64,000 nt of DNA from contig OZ220472.1 in the NCBI GenBank assembly GCA_965115995.1, forward strand, positions 744,001 to 808,000. The letters are read 5' to 3'. Position numbers and translations under genes: made by a program. Of this stretch, positions 50,501 to 57,207 are shown piece by piece (positions within the stretch are counted from its first letter, which is position 1; the number at the start of each line of letters is the position of its first letter). The notes under the pieces were generated by a model. It was not told the DNA's origin. It did no database searches and saw only the letters and a program-made list of their open reading frames with translations. This DNA is from Poriferisodalis sp026713105. Lineage in GTDB: Bacteria; Actinomycetota; Acidimicrobiia; Acidimicrobiales; Poriferisodalaceae.

Positions 50501-51007
50501 GACGACGCGCATGCCGCGCCCGCCGCCCCCGGCAAGGGCCTTGATCATCATCGGCCCGTGCTCGTCCAAGAAGGCTCGCGCCGCTTCGACCGATGTCGGC
50601 TCGGAGGTGGCAGGCAGCAGCGGCACATGGTGCTGCTGCGCGAGTGCCCGTGCAGCAAGCTTGTCGCCGAAGAGCTCGAGCTGCAGCGCAGTCGGCCCGA
50701 CAAATGCGATGCCAGCGGCCTTGCTCGCCAGCGCCAGGGCCGGATTCTCAGCAAGGAACCCGTAGCCGGGATGGATGGCGTCGCAACCGGTTTCCGCAGC
50801 GACGCGGACAACTTGGTCGGCGTCGAGGTACGGAGCGACGCCCCGCCCGTCAAGCGTGAATGATTCGTCGGCGACACGTGTATGCAGGGACGTGACGTCA
50901 TCGCTGCTGGCGATCGCGACCGTGCTGATACCGAGTTCGCTGGCAGCCCGAGCCACCCTTACGGCAATCTCGCCGCGGTTCGCAATCAATAGCTTCTTGA
51001 GGCCCAT
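47576..51007 (-). CDS. single-chain biotin-dependent acyl-CoA carboxylase
   Basis: A 1143-residue fusion of all three carboxylase functions. The biotin carboxylase (about 1-450) has LLIANRGEIAVRVARA, HPGYGFLAENP, the glycine loop ALAGGGGRGMRVVRS, QRQNQKIVEIAPSP and NARIQVEHTVTEEVTGVDLV. The biotinyl domain has the biotin lysine Lys572 in MEAMKMEHVVTS. The carboxyltransferase (about 640-1143) has MSYDYMVLAGTQGGNNHRKKDRMFEIAEHN, CDVIIATEGSNIGVGGPAMIEGGG and LLFLCDTPGIMVGPQAEYEATVRHAARMF. It likely carboxylates acetyl- or propionyl-CoA, or a catabolic acyl-CoA. The ATG at 51007 is chosen because BC sequence begins at once and AGGGAG lies upstream. Confidence 0.93.
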   Translation of the reverse strand: MGLKKLLIANRGEIAVRVARAASELGISTVAIASSDDVTSLHTRVADESFTLDGRGVAPYLDADQVVRVAAETGCDAIHPGYGFLAENPALALASKAAGIAFVGPTALQLELFGDKLAARALAQQHHVPLLPATSEPTSVEAARAFLDEHGPMMIKALAGGGGRGMRVVRSADEVEAAYERCASEAAAAFGNGDLYVEQLIERARHIEVQIVGDGESAAHLGERECTLQRQNQKIVEIAPSPTLAPETRQAVCDAAVEMAKAVGYRSLGTWEFLIDADDPNTIAFCEVNARIQVEHTVTEEVTGVDLVAAQLRIAGGARLADVGLTQPDVPSPRGYAVQCRVNTETMQPDGTARPSGGVLGAFEPPTGPGIRTDTYGYVGYGTNPSFDSLLAKVIAYSPSRDYADAVRRARRALGEFRIDGVATNQGFLAALLDRPEVIANELTTSFVADHAEALCAAAAQTATVWTPVEAVAAAGVAGRAGAVVDNDPLAVLRHGDIDDAPADRAASDAVRAQAMAAGTASLHGVPVATVTGPDGSIAVAAPLQGTIVSLSVAEGDPVAEGQQVAVMEAMKMEHVVTSTVTGIVRMVGVTPGDTVYDGHSLLFVEEAEVDVEVTEAAAAVDLDYIRPDLAEVFERRGFGLDENRPDAVAKRHGRGHRTARENMSDLVDAGTFVEFSPLMVAAQRRRRSMEDLIANTQGDGMVAGVASVNGDLFGPEESMAMVMSYDYMVLAGTQGGNNHRKKDRMFEIAEHNRLPVVLLAEGGGGRPGDTDGIGGSGLDCWAFTFFAQLSGLVPIVGVTNGRCFAGNAVLLGCCDVIIATEGSNIGVGGPAMIEGGGLGVFRPEEVGPVDVQWPNGVIDVLVADEAEAIEAAKRYLSYFQGAVDEWECHDQRELRHVVPENRLRAYDVREVIDKLCDVDSVMELRRGWGPGCVTALARIEGRPIGVVANNNHHLGGAVDADTGDKAARFIQLCDAHDIPLLFLCDTPGIMVGPQAEYEATVRHAARMFVTAANVTVPFMTIVLRKGYGLGAQAMAGGSFKAPTFTVAWPTGEFGGMGLEGFVKLGYRRELEAIEDPEERIAEYEKRVARLYDQGKAVNTATFFEIDDVIDPAESRDWIRMALLAAPQPPTRTGKKRPMVDTW

Positions 51008-51267
51008 CGATGCCGACTCCCTGTCTGCGACTCTGTCGCCCACCGGCGCAAGCGACCGCGAAATGCTCACGGCGACCGCTGCACGCAATTCCCGCCCGCG
51101 TGTTTACCGCAGAGCACCCTGTTCGCGTCGATTGAGCGCCACGCCAGCTCGAAATCCATGCGGATTCCGACTCTTGAACCGCCCGAAACATGAGCCGCGG
51201 TCCAACCTCAGACTGCAGTGCCTTCATGAAAGTGCACTACCCTCCGGCGGGCCATATGGCCTCAGCT

Positions 51268-52557
51268 ATGACCATTGACACGCTTTCAGGCCTGCTTGAG
51301 GCCTATCGCTCAGTGCGAGCGCACACCGATGCGCTCACCGCACCGCTGAGCGACGAGGATCAGTGCATCCAGACGGTGCCCGACGTGAGCCCCACGAAAT
51401 GGCACCGGGCGCACGTCACTTGGTTCTTCGAGACCTTCGTGTGCAAGCCGCATCTCGACGGTTATCTCGAACACGATCCGGCGTTCGGTTTCCTGTTCAA
51501 CTCCTACTACGAGACCGTCGGCAAGCGGCACCCGCGACCCGAGCGAGGCAACCTGTCGCGGCCGTCGTGCGGTGAGGTGTCCGCATACCGCCGTCATGTC
51601 GATGCGGCGATGTGCGAACTGCTCGGTGACGGCGTCGCACCTGAGGTCGCAGACCTGGTGACGCTGGGCCTGCACCACGAGCAGCAGCATCAAGAGCTCA
51701 TCCTGATGGACATCAAGCACGTGCTGTCGTGCAACCCGGCGTTGTGGCCGGCATACCGCACGCCACCAGCGCCAGAGGCGGCCAGCCGGGTGACGCCATG
51801 TACGAGCCAGACCCGCTGGGTGAGCTTCGACGGCGGCGAGGCGAGCATCGGTCACGACGGGTGCGGTTTCTCATTCGACAACGAGGTACCTCCCCACCGG
51901 GTGCTAATCGAGCCGTTCCGGCTGGCCGACCGCCCGGTGACCTGTGCACAGTGGCTGGATTTCATGGCCGACGGCGGCTACGACACGCCGACGCTGTGGC
52001 TTTCCGATGGCTGGGGCCAGCGGATGGCCCACGGCTGGGATGCACCGTCGTACTGGCACCTTGGCGACGACGGCTGGCAGGTGTTCACCCTCGAGGGGCT
52101 GAAGGGCGTCGTCGGCGACGAGCCCGTATGCCATCTGTCGCACTACGAGGCTGATGCATTTGCTCGCTGGGCAGGCGCCCGGCTTCCCACCGAGTTCGAA
52201 TGGGAACACGCTTCGGCAGGCGTGCCCCAAGCTGGGAATATCGGGGCCTGCGCCGGCCTGCATCCCGCCCCGGCGCCCGAGTCGCTGGCAGCCGGCGCAC
52301 CGGGGTCGTCGCCGCTCTTGCAGATGTACGGCGACGTCTGGGAGTGGACATCCAGCCCGTACACCCCATACCCCGGCTTTCGTGTCGCCCCCGGTGCGGT
52401 GGGCGAGTACAACGGAAAGTTCATGATCAACCAGATGGTGCTGCGCGGCGGCTGCTGTGCAACGCCCGAGGGTCACATCCGTCCCACCTATCGCAACTTC
52501 TTCCACCCCCACACCCGCTGGCACTTCTCGGGCCTGCGGCTCGCCGCCGACGCCTGA
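51268..52557 (+). CDS. egtB: ergothioneine synthase EgtB (sulfoxide synthase)
   Basis: A 429-residue non-heme iron enzyme that forms the C-S bond of ergothioneine on hercynine. The DinB-like N-terminal domain carries the iron ligands His49 (WHRAHVTWFFE), His137 and His141 (LHHEQQHQELILMDIKH), spaced as in known EgtB. The C-terminal FGE-sulfatase-like domain has VSFDGGEASIGHDGCGFSFDNEVPPHRVLIEPF, ARLPTEFEWEHAS, GDVWEWTSSPYTPYPGF and RPTYRNFFHPHTRWHFSGLRLA. Several in-frame starts exist (51190, 51226, 51256, 51268); the last fits the family N-terminus. The TGATG overlap with egtD couples the two. Confidence 0.93.
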   Translation: MTIDTLSGLLEAYRSVRAHTDALTAPLSDEDQCIQTVPDVSPTKWHRAHVTWFFETFVCKPHLDGYLEHDPAFGFLFNSYYETVGKRHPRPERGNLSRPSCGEVSAYRRHVDAAMCELLGDGVAPEVADLVTLGLHHEQQHQELILMDIKHVLSCNPALWPAYRTPPAPEAASRVTPCTSQTRWVSFDGGEASIGHDGCGFSFDNEVPPHRVLIEPFRLADRPVTCAQWLDFMADGGYDTPTLWLSDGWGQRMAHGWDAPSYWHLGDDGWQVFTLEGLKGVVGDEPVCHLSHYEADAFARWAGARLPTEFEWEHASAGVPQAGNIGACAGLHPAPAPESLAAGAPGSSPLLQMYGDVWEWTSSPYTPYPGFRVAPGAVGEYNGKFMINQMVLRGGCCATPEGHIRPTYRNFFHPHTRWHFSGLRLAADA

Positions 52558-53600
52558 TGATCAGCCCGAACCCCGCAGCGCTTCGCTCCGCGACACCCGT
52601 GGTCGACAACTGGCTCGACGCGGGATGGGCAGATCGGGAACTGCGTGCGGATGTCTCGGTGGGCCTGTCGTCGAGCCCCAAGGAGCTGCCTCCCAAGTGG
52701 TTCTACGACGACCGCGGCAGCGAGCTGTTCGACCAGATCACCCGTCTCGAGGAGTACTACCCGACGCGCCGCGAGCGGGAGATCCTCGAATTGGAGGCCG
52801 ACGCCATCGCTGCGGCGTCGGGGGCCGACTGTCTAGCCGAGCTGGGATCGGGCACCTCGACGAAGACGCGCATCCTGCTCGACGCGTTCGCAGCCGCTGG
52901 CCAGCTCCGCCGGTATGTGCCGTTCGACAACAGCGAGGCAACGCTGCGCAATGCTGCTGAGGAACTCGTCGAGGCGTACCCGGGCCTTCGTGTGCACGGC
53001 GTCGTCGGCGACTTCGAGCATCACCTCGGCCGCCTGCCCCTCGACGAGGCGGAGCGACCGCCCGAAGCACCTCCACGCGCTCCTGCCATGGTGATGCTGC
53101 TCGGCAGCACGATCGGCAACTTCTCGCCAGCACATCGCCCGGCGTTTCTCGATGCTGTCGCCGGTGCGACGCAGACCGGTGACACCTTCTTGCTGGGCAC
53201 AGATCTCGTCAAAGATGCCGACCGTCTCGTCGCGGCCTATGACGACGCGGCAGGCATCACCGCGCAGTTCAATCTCAATGTGTTGTCGGTGCTCAACCGC
53301 CGGCTCGGCGCTGACTTCGACCTCGAGGCATTCGAGCACGAGGCGGTGTTCGATGCCGACAACGAGTGGATCGAGATGCGATTGCGCTCAGTCCGAGCTC
53401 AACGAGTGCACATCCCTGCGTTGGAGATGACCGTGGACTTCGCAGCAGGGGAACGGATGCGCACTGAGATCAGCGCCAAGTTCCGCCCCGAGGGCGTGCG
53501 CGCAGAACTCGGCGCCGCCGGTCTCGTCACCCAACGGATGTGGACCGATGCAGACGGCGACTACGCCCTCACCCTGGCCCGGCGGGTGCGCCGCGACTGA
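52557..53600 (+). CDS. egtD: L-histidine N(alpha)-methyltransferase EgtD
   Basis: A 347-residue SAM-dependent methyltransferase making hercynine (trimethylhistidine) from histidine. Blocks are LPPKWFYDDRGSELFDQITRLEEYYPTRREREIL, the SAM motif CLAELGSGTSTKTRILLDAF, YVPFDNSEATLRNAAEEL, VMLLGSTIGNFSPAHRPAFL, LGTDLVKDADRLVAAYDDAAGITAQFNLNVLSVLNRRLGADFD and ISAKFRPEGVRAELGAAGL. The ATG at 52557 overlaps the egtB stop. egtA, egtC and egtE are not adjacent. Confidence 0.95.
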   Translation: MISPNPAALRSATPVVDNWLDAGWADRELRADVSVGLSSSPKELPPKWFYDDRGSELFDQITRLEEYYPTRREREILELEADAIAAASGADCLAELGSGTSTKTRILLDAFAAAGQLRRYVPFDNSEATLRNAAEELVEAYPGLRVHGVVGDFEHHLGRLPLDEAERPPEAPPRAPAMVMLLGSTIGNFSPAHRPAFLDAVAGATQTGDTFLLGTDLVKDADRLVAAYDDAAGITAQFNLNVLSVLNRRLGADFDLEAFEHEAVFDADNEWIEMRLRSVRAQRVHIPALEMTVDFAAGERMRTEISAKFRPEGVRAELGAAGLVTQRMWTDADGDYALTLARRVRRD

Positions 53601-53619
53601 CCTGCCGGCTTGTCTCTGG

Positions 53620-53723
53620 CTACCAGCCGTTGACGTGGACGAACTGGTCGAACGGCTTGCGGCGACCCGGCTTGAAGTCGGTGCCGACGGTGTGAGCCAC
53701 CGGCAGCAGAGCCACCTGCCTCC
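53620..53723 (-). pseudogene. nitroreductase C-terminal remnant
   Basis: About 34 codons on the minus strand, running to a TAG at 53620-53622, read VALLPVAHTVGTDFKPGRRK and then PFDQFVHVNGW. This resembles the end of FMN-dependent nitroreductases (LPV-hydrophobic-TVGTDFKP ... W). The frame is closed upstream by a TAG at 53724-53726 and no further homology is seen. It looks like the leftover 3' end of a deleted gene. Confidence 0.55.
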
Positions 53724-53738
53724 ACTATGAATGGGGTG

Positions 53739-54473
53739 TTAGGCGCCGAGGGCAGCTGCGATGGCAGCCACGCCGTCAGCGAGCGCCTGAGCCTCCCCGT
53801 CGTCAAGAACGGCGTAGATCGGCGCAACGAGATCGTCGGTGAGGGCCTCGGCGGTTTCCCACTTCGCCCGATGCTCGTCGGTGACTTCCGCGTCGTTCGA
53901 CCAGCCGAACATTTCGACGTCATCGGGCCGGCGCACCCGGTGTGCCATCTCGGTCGACAGGCCCGACGCCACGATGGCAACGAGGTGCAGGCTGCCGCGC
54001 AGCTCGCGCAGCACGGCCACGTTCTGGAATGCACGCGCAGCGGGGTCGTCACTGCGGGGCTCAGACGCGATTGCGGCGAAGAGCGCCTGTGCGGAACTGT
54101 CGGCGAGCCCGGCGTCGATCACCTTGTCGGCGGCGGCATTGAACGCATCGAGGCCTTCGACGCCGTCGAGCTTCGAGGAGCCAAAAGCGCCCGCGCACTC
54201 CATGTAGAGCCGACCGCCGTCTCGCGGCGCCATGGTCTCGCGGGCCGAATTCCAGATCTTCGCGACGAGACCGGGGTTGAAGTAGCCGAAGGCGCTGTGC
54301 ACGACCGTCGGCTCGACATCACCGAGCACCCCGCCGCGGCCCAGCACGTACAGACGGAAGCCGTCGAGGCCTGCCTCCTTGCCGCGGGCCAGTGTTCCAG
54401 GGTCGAAATAGAACATCGAACCCATCGAAGCGATGGGCGGGCACACCTGTTGGACAAGATCTCTAGTTTCCAT
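53739..54473 (-). CDS. SalK/SCO6745-family protein
   Basis: A 244-residue protein resembling the actinobacterial SCO6745/SalK family: PIASMGSMFYFDPGTLARGKEAGLDGFRLYVLGRGGVLGDVEPTVVHSAFGYFNPGLVAKIWNSARE, with a helical C-terminal half (HLVAIVASGLSTEMAHRVRRPDDVEMFGW). The family has no settled function; some members sit in biosynthetic clusters. The ATG at 54473 (METRDLV) is chosen over an earlier start because the conserved region begins there. It lies downstream of a strong hairpin, so it is probably transcribed alone. Confidence 0.6.
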   Translation of the reverse strand: METRDLVQQVCPPIASMGSMFYFDPGTLARGKEAGLDGFRLYVLGRGGVLGDVEPTVVHSAFGYFNPGLVAKIWNSARETMAPRDGGRLYMECAGAFGSSKLDGVEGLDAFNAAADKVIDAGLADSSAQALFAAIASEPRSDDPAARAFQNVAVLRELRGSLHLVAIVASGLSTEMAHRVRRPDDVEMFGWSNDAEVTDEHRAKWETAEALTDDLVAPIYAVLDDGEAQALADGVAAIAAALGA

Positions 54474-54487
54474 AGGGCGACAGTGTG

Positions 54488-54520
54488 GCATCGCGCCGGA
54501 GGGCTTGCCCGGCGCGATGC
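54488..54520. terminator. strong hairpin between the SCO6745-like and dienelactone hydrolase genes
   Basis: GCATCGCGCCGG (54488-54499) and CCGGCGCGATGC (54509-54520) form a perfect 12-bp stem with a nine-base loop. There is no T-run. It lies downstream of the dienelactone hydrolase and its repeat, and just upstream of the SCO6745-like start, so it probably ends the hydrolase transcript. Confidence 0.65.
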
Positions 54521-54524
54521 AGCC

Positions 54525-54660
54525 TTAGGGGCCGCGCGGGTAGGTGCGCCCGCTGCGGAGGCGGCAGAGCCCTCTGCTCCAGCAATCCAGCAGGTTGCAA
54601 CGTCGCAGAGTTCCCTGCCGCCTCCGCAGCTATGACGTCTGTGCCTATCCGCTGACGGTC
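54525..54660. repeat. structured intergenic repeat, copy B (about 135 bp)
   Basis: This stretch matches the repeat at 29446-29645. It has the shared GCCGCGCGGGTAGGTGCGCC (54531-54550), then arm CTGCGGAGGCGGCA (54553-54566), and the opposite arm TGCCGCCTCCGCAG (54616-54629), again a perfect complement. Compared with copy A, the fourth arm base changes from G to C and its partner from C to G, so pairing is kept. The interior is about 60 bases shorter than in copy A. It lies directly after the dienelactone hydrolase stop. Confidence 0.7.
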
Positions 54661-55401
54661 TTAGTGCAGGCGGCGGGCGAACATGTCGAGCAGCAGCTCC
54701 CAGTGGCGCTCGGCGGCAGGCTGGTCATACACGGGTCGCTGCGGGAACACGAAGCCGTGGTGGGTGTCGTCGACCCAAAGGGTCTGAGCGTCGGTCCCGG
54801 CGTCGGCGAAGGCCTTGCACAGCCGGTCGTAGTGCGCCCGGTCGACGTAGTCGTCGTGCTCGGCTGACATCACCAGCACTTCGCCGCGGATGTCTGGCGC
54901 CCGAAGGTGGGGCGAGTCGTTGGCGTCCACGGCCAAGCGCACGCCGTGAATAGATGCCGCCGCGGTGATCGTGTCGGGGTAGTCAGCGGCAAGCCAGATC
55001 GCCATCGGGCCGGTCATGCAGTAGCCGGTGGTGCCGACCCGTTCGATGCTGGCAGCCGGGTCTGCGTCGGCGTAGCGCATCAGCGCGGCGGCATCACGCG
55101 AGACCATCGCATTGGACAGGTTCGTCATCAGCTCGAACATGAACTGGCGGCTGGCGGGGTCGTCCCGCTGGACGATGAATCCCGGAACGTCGCGGTAGTA
55201 CAGGTTGGGCAGCAGCACGTAGTACCCGACCGTCGCTATGCGCCTCGCCATGTCGTGCAGTTCTTCGCGCTTGCCGGGAGCGTCCATCAAGAACAGCACC
55301 GTGGGGAACGGTCCCGGCCGGCGCTCGCTCGGCTCGGGATGCACCACGAAGGTGCTCATCTCGCCCTCGCCGGTGTCGATCGACACGTGGTCTTCGAACA
55401 T
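54661..55401 (-). CDS. dienelactone hydrolase family protein
   Basis: A 246-residue alpha/beta hydrolase with the DLH layout. The nucleophile is the cysteine in TGYCMTGPMAIWLAADYP, the Asp is in MSAEHDDYVDRAHYDRL and the His is in VDDTHHGFVFPQRPVYDQPAAERHWELLLDMF. Dienelactone hydrolases open lactones made from aromatic ring cleavage, and relatives act on other esters. GGAGG precedes the ATG at 55401 (MFEDHVSID). It is divergent from the enoyl-CoA hydratase across 131 bp. Confidence 0.87.
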   Translation of the reverse strand: MFEDHVSIDTGEGEMSTFVVHPEPSERRPGPFPTVLFLMDAPGKREELHDMARRIATVGYYVLLPNLYYRDVPGFIVQRDDPASRQFMFELMTNLSNAMVSRDAAALMRYADADPAASIERVGTTGYCMTGPMAIWLAADYPDTITAAASIHGVRLAVDANDSPHLRAPDIRGEVLVMSAEHDDYVDRAHYDRLCKAFADAGTDAQTLWVDDTHHGFVFPQRPVYDQPAAERHWELLLDMFARRLH

Positions 55402-55532
55402 CGCTGCCTCCTTGCCGCCGGCGTTCCGCCAGCCAGTGCGGATTCGGTGACCTCTGTGTAGTGCGTCGGGGGCGGTTGCGCTCGTGCCGACCGCTGCTGC
55501 TTGCGGGCGAGGACGGCATACGATCCCGGGCC

Positions 55533-56348
55533 ATGCAGGCACTGGACTTCGAACCGCAGTACTTCGTCTATGAGGAGATCCGGCCGCGTGTGGCCCGGAT
55601 CACCATCAACCGGCCCGAGGTGCGCAACGCCATCAACACACCGGCGCACAAGGAATGGTCCGACATCTTGGACCACGCCGCGGCCGATGACGACGTGTGG
55701 CTGATGGTCATCACCGGGGTGGGCCGCCAGGCCTTCTGCGCAGGACGGGATCTCAAGCACCTGTCGATGATCCGCCAGTCCGACGAGGCCACCCAGGCTG
55801 CGGACCGCGAGCTGATGAGCCAGGTGACCCGGCTGATCGAGCGCTTCGACTATCCCAAGCCGCTGATCGCCCAGGTGAACGGCGTAGCACTCGGCGGCGG
55901 GTTCGAGGTGGCGATGGCGTGCGATCTCGTCGTGGCGGCCGACCATGCCCAGTTCGGGCTGACCGAGCCGTTGCGCGGCTTGTATGCCGGCGGCGGGGGA
56001 GTGCATCGCCTACCGCGCCAGATCCCGATGAAGCTGGCCATGGAATACCTGCTGACGGCCCGCACCATGAGCGCGCAGCGGGCACTCGAGCTGGGCATCG
56101 TGAACGACGTCGTGCCCTACGACGAGCTCGACGCAGCAACCGATCGGCTGATCGACGACATCATGCGGTGCGCGCCGCTGTCCATCCAGGCCACCAAGCA
56201 GGCTGCGATGCGCGGGCTCGACATGCCGCTCGGCGAAGCGTTCCACCACCCCTACCCCGCCGTCACCCGCCTGATGGCCAGCGAGGACGTCAAAGAGGGC
56301 CCCCGAGCCTTCGCCGAGAAACGCCAGCCCAACTGGCAAGGCCGCTGA
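55533..56348 (+). CDS. enoyl-CoA hydratase/isomerase family protein
   Basis: A 271-residue crotonase-fold enzyme: ARITINRPEVRNAINTPAHKEW, FCAGRDLKHLSM (oxyanion hole), GVALGGGFEVAMACDLVVAADHAQFGLTEPLRGLYAGGGGVHRLPRQI and MEYLLTARTMSAQRALELGIVNDVVP. One of the two usual catalytic glutamates is present in the FGLTEP segment; the other position (GGGFEV) also has a glutamate. It probably hydrates a 2-enoyl-CoA in fatty or aromatic acid degradation. The ATG at 55533 follows TACGAT by eight bases; no RBS is seen. Confidence 0.9.
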   Translation: MQALDFEPQYFVYEEIRPRVARITINRPEVRNAINTPAHKEWSDILDHAAADDDVWLMVITGVGRQAFCAGRDLKHLSMIRQSDEATQAADRELMSQVTRLIERFDYPKPLIAQVNGVALGGGFEVAMACDLVVAADHAQFGLTEPLRGLYAGGGGVHRLPRQIPMKLAMEYLLTARTMSAQRALELGIVNDVVPYDELDAATDRLIDDIMRCAPLSIQATKQAAMRGLDMPLGEAFHHPYPAVTRLMASEDVKEGPRAFAEKRQPNWQGR

Positions 56349-56436
56349 TCGCGACGGCGGTGCAAGGCGGGCTTCACGATTTATCCACGCCGATTGCTCG
56401 GCTGAGCAGATTTGCGCAGGAGGGTAAGCGACTGGT

Positions 56437-56478
56437 AGCGCTGAAGTAACGCTATTAGCGCTACTTCAGCGCTAATGT
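56437..56478 (+). promoter_or_regulatory. vapBC operator-promoter with an 18-bp inverted repeat
   Basis: AGCGCTGAAGTAACGCTA (56437-56454) and TAGCGCTACTTCAGCGCT (56456-56473) are inverted copies with a single mismatch and a one-base centre. A TAATGT -10 hexamer (56473-56478) overlaps the right arm and sits six bases before the vapB ATG. A repressor bound here would block transcription, as expected for autoregulation by the toxin-antitoxin complex. Confidence 0.8.
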
Positions 56479-56484
56479 CGCGTC

Positions 56485-56727
56485 ATGGCGACGATTCAGA
56501 TCAGAAACGTGCCCGACGAGGTGCACGAGACGCTCCAGCAGCGAGCAGCCGGTGCAGGACAGTCGCTGCAGCAATACATGTTGGAGGCCGTTTGCCGCGA
56601 GGCCGAGATGGCGGCTGTCGAGGAGCTGCTCGCTCGCAAGCGCGTCGAAGCGCTTGCGTATGGCGAGATCGAGCTTGACCCCGACATGATCGTGGAGATC
56701 ATCCGAAGCGATCGTGAGTCGCATTGA
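56485..56727 (+). CDS. vapB: antitoxin of a type II toxin-antitoxin system (VapB/FitA-like)
   Basis: An 80-residue antitoxin. The N-terminal ribbon-helix-helix is MATIQIRNVPDEVHETLQQRAAGAGQSLQQYMLEAVCREAE (residues 1-41), a FitA-type DNA-binding domain. The C-terminal 40 residues (ARKRVEALAYGEIELDPDMIVEIIRSDRE) should wrap around the toxin. The stop overlaps the toxin start by four bases (TTGA). Regulation is likely through the upstream inverted repeat. Confidence 0.88.
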   Translation: MATIQIRNVPDEVHETLQQRAAGAGQSLQQYMLEAVCREAEMAAVEELLARKRVEALAYGEIELDPDMIVEIIRSDRESH

Positions 56728-57125
56728 TCGTCGTCGACGCCAGCGTTGTCGTGACTGCCGTCGGAGCGGTAGGTGAGCATGCTGAGGACGTCCTGCGGCG
56801 CATCGCCCGCGAGGCGGCCTGCGCCCCCCACCTCCTCGATCTCGAAGTCGTGTCGGCGTTGCGTCAGATGCATCACCGCGGCCTACTTTCGGAGGCTGCG
56901 GCCGGACGCGCAATGTGGCACCTGGCGAGCTTGCGAATTCGGCGATTCCCTCACGCACACCTCATCGCTCGCTGCTGGGAACTGCGAGACAATCTGACGA
57001 TCTACGACGCGTCCTACGTGGCGCTGGCCGAACTGACCGGAGCGACGCTGCTCACCCGCGATGTCGGCCAGGCCCGCGCCCCAGGAATCAGGTGCGAGGT
57101 GGAGCTGTTCGCCCCGGCCGCCTGA
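56724..57125 (+). CDS. vapC: PIN-domain ribonuclease toxin (VapC-like)
   Basis: A 133-residue PIN-domain toxin. The acidic metal-binding residues are Asp5 (IVVDAS), Glu41 (LLDLEVVSALRQM), Asp95 (TIYDASYVALAE) and Asp113 (LLTRDVGQA). VapC toxins cleave specific RNAs, often tRNAs; the target cannot be predicted here. The start is TTG at 56724, four bases inside the vapB stop, so synthesis depends on antitoxin translation. All catalytic residues are intact, so the toxin should be active. Confidence 0.88.
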   Translation: MIVVDASVVVTAVGAVGEHAEDVLRRIAREAACAPHLLDLEVVSALRQMHHRGLLSEAAAGRAMWHLASLRIRRFPHAHLIARCWELRDNLTIYDASYVALAELTGATLLTRDVGQARAPGIRCEVELFAPAA

Positions 57126-57207
57126 GGCTTCCACGCGCGAGACTGCCCCGTTGACAGCGGGGCTGCGGGCTGGCACAGCGAGCGGTGGCCCCACGACGAC
57201 CGGGGTG

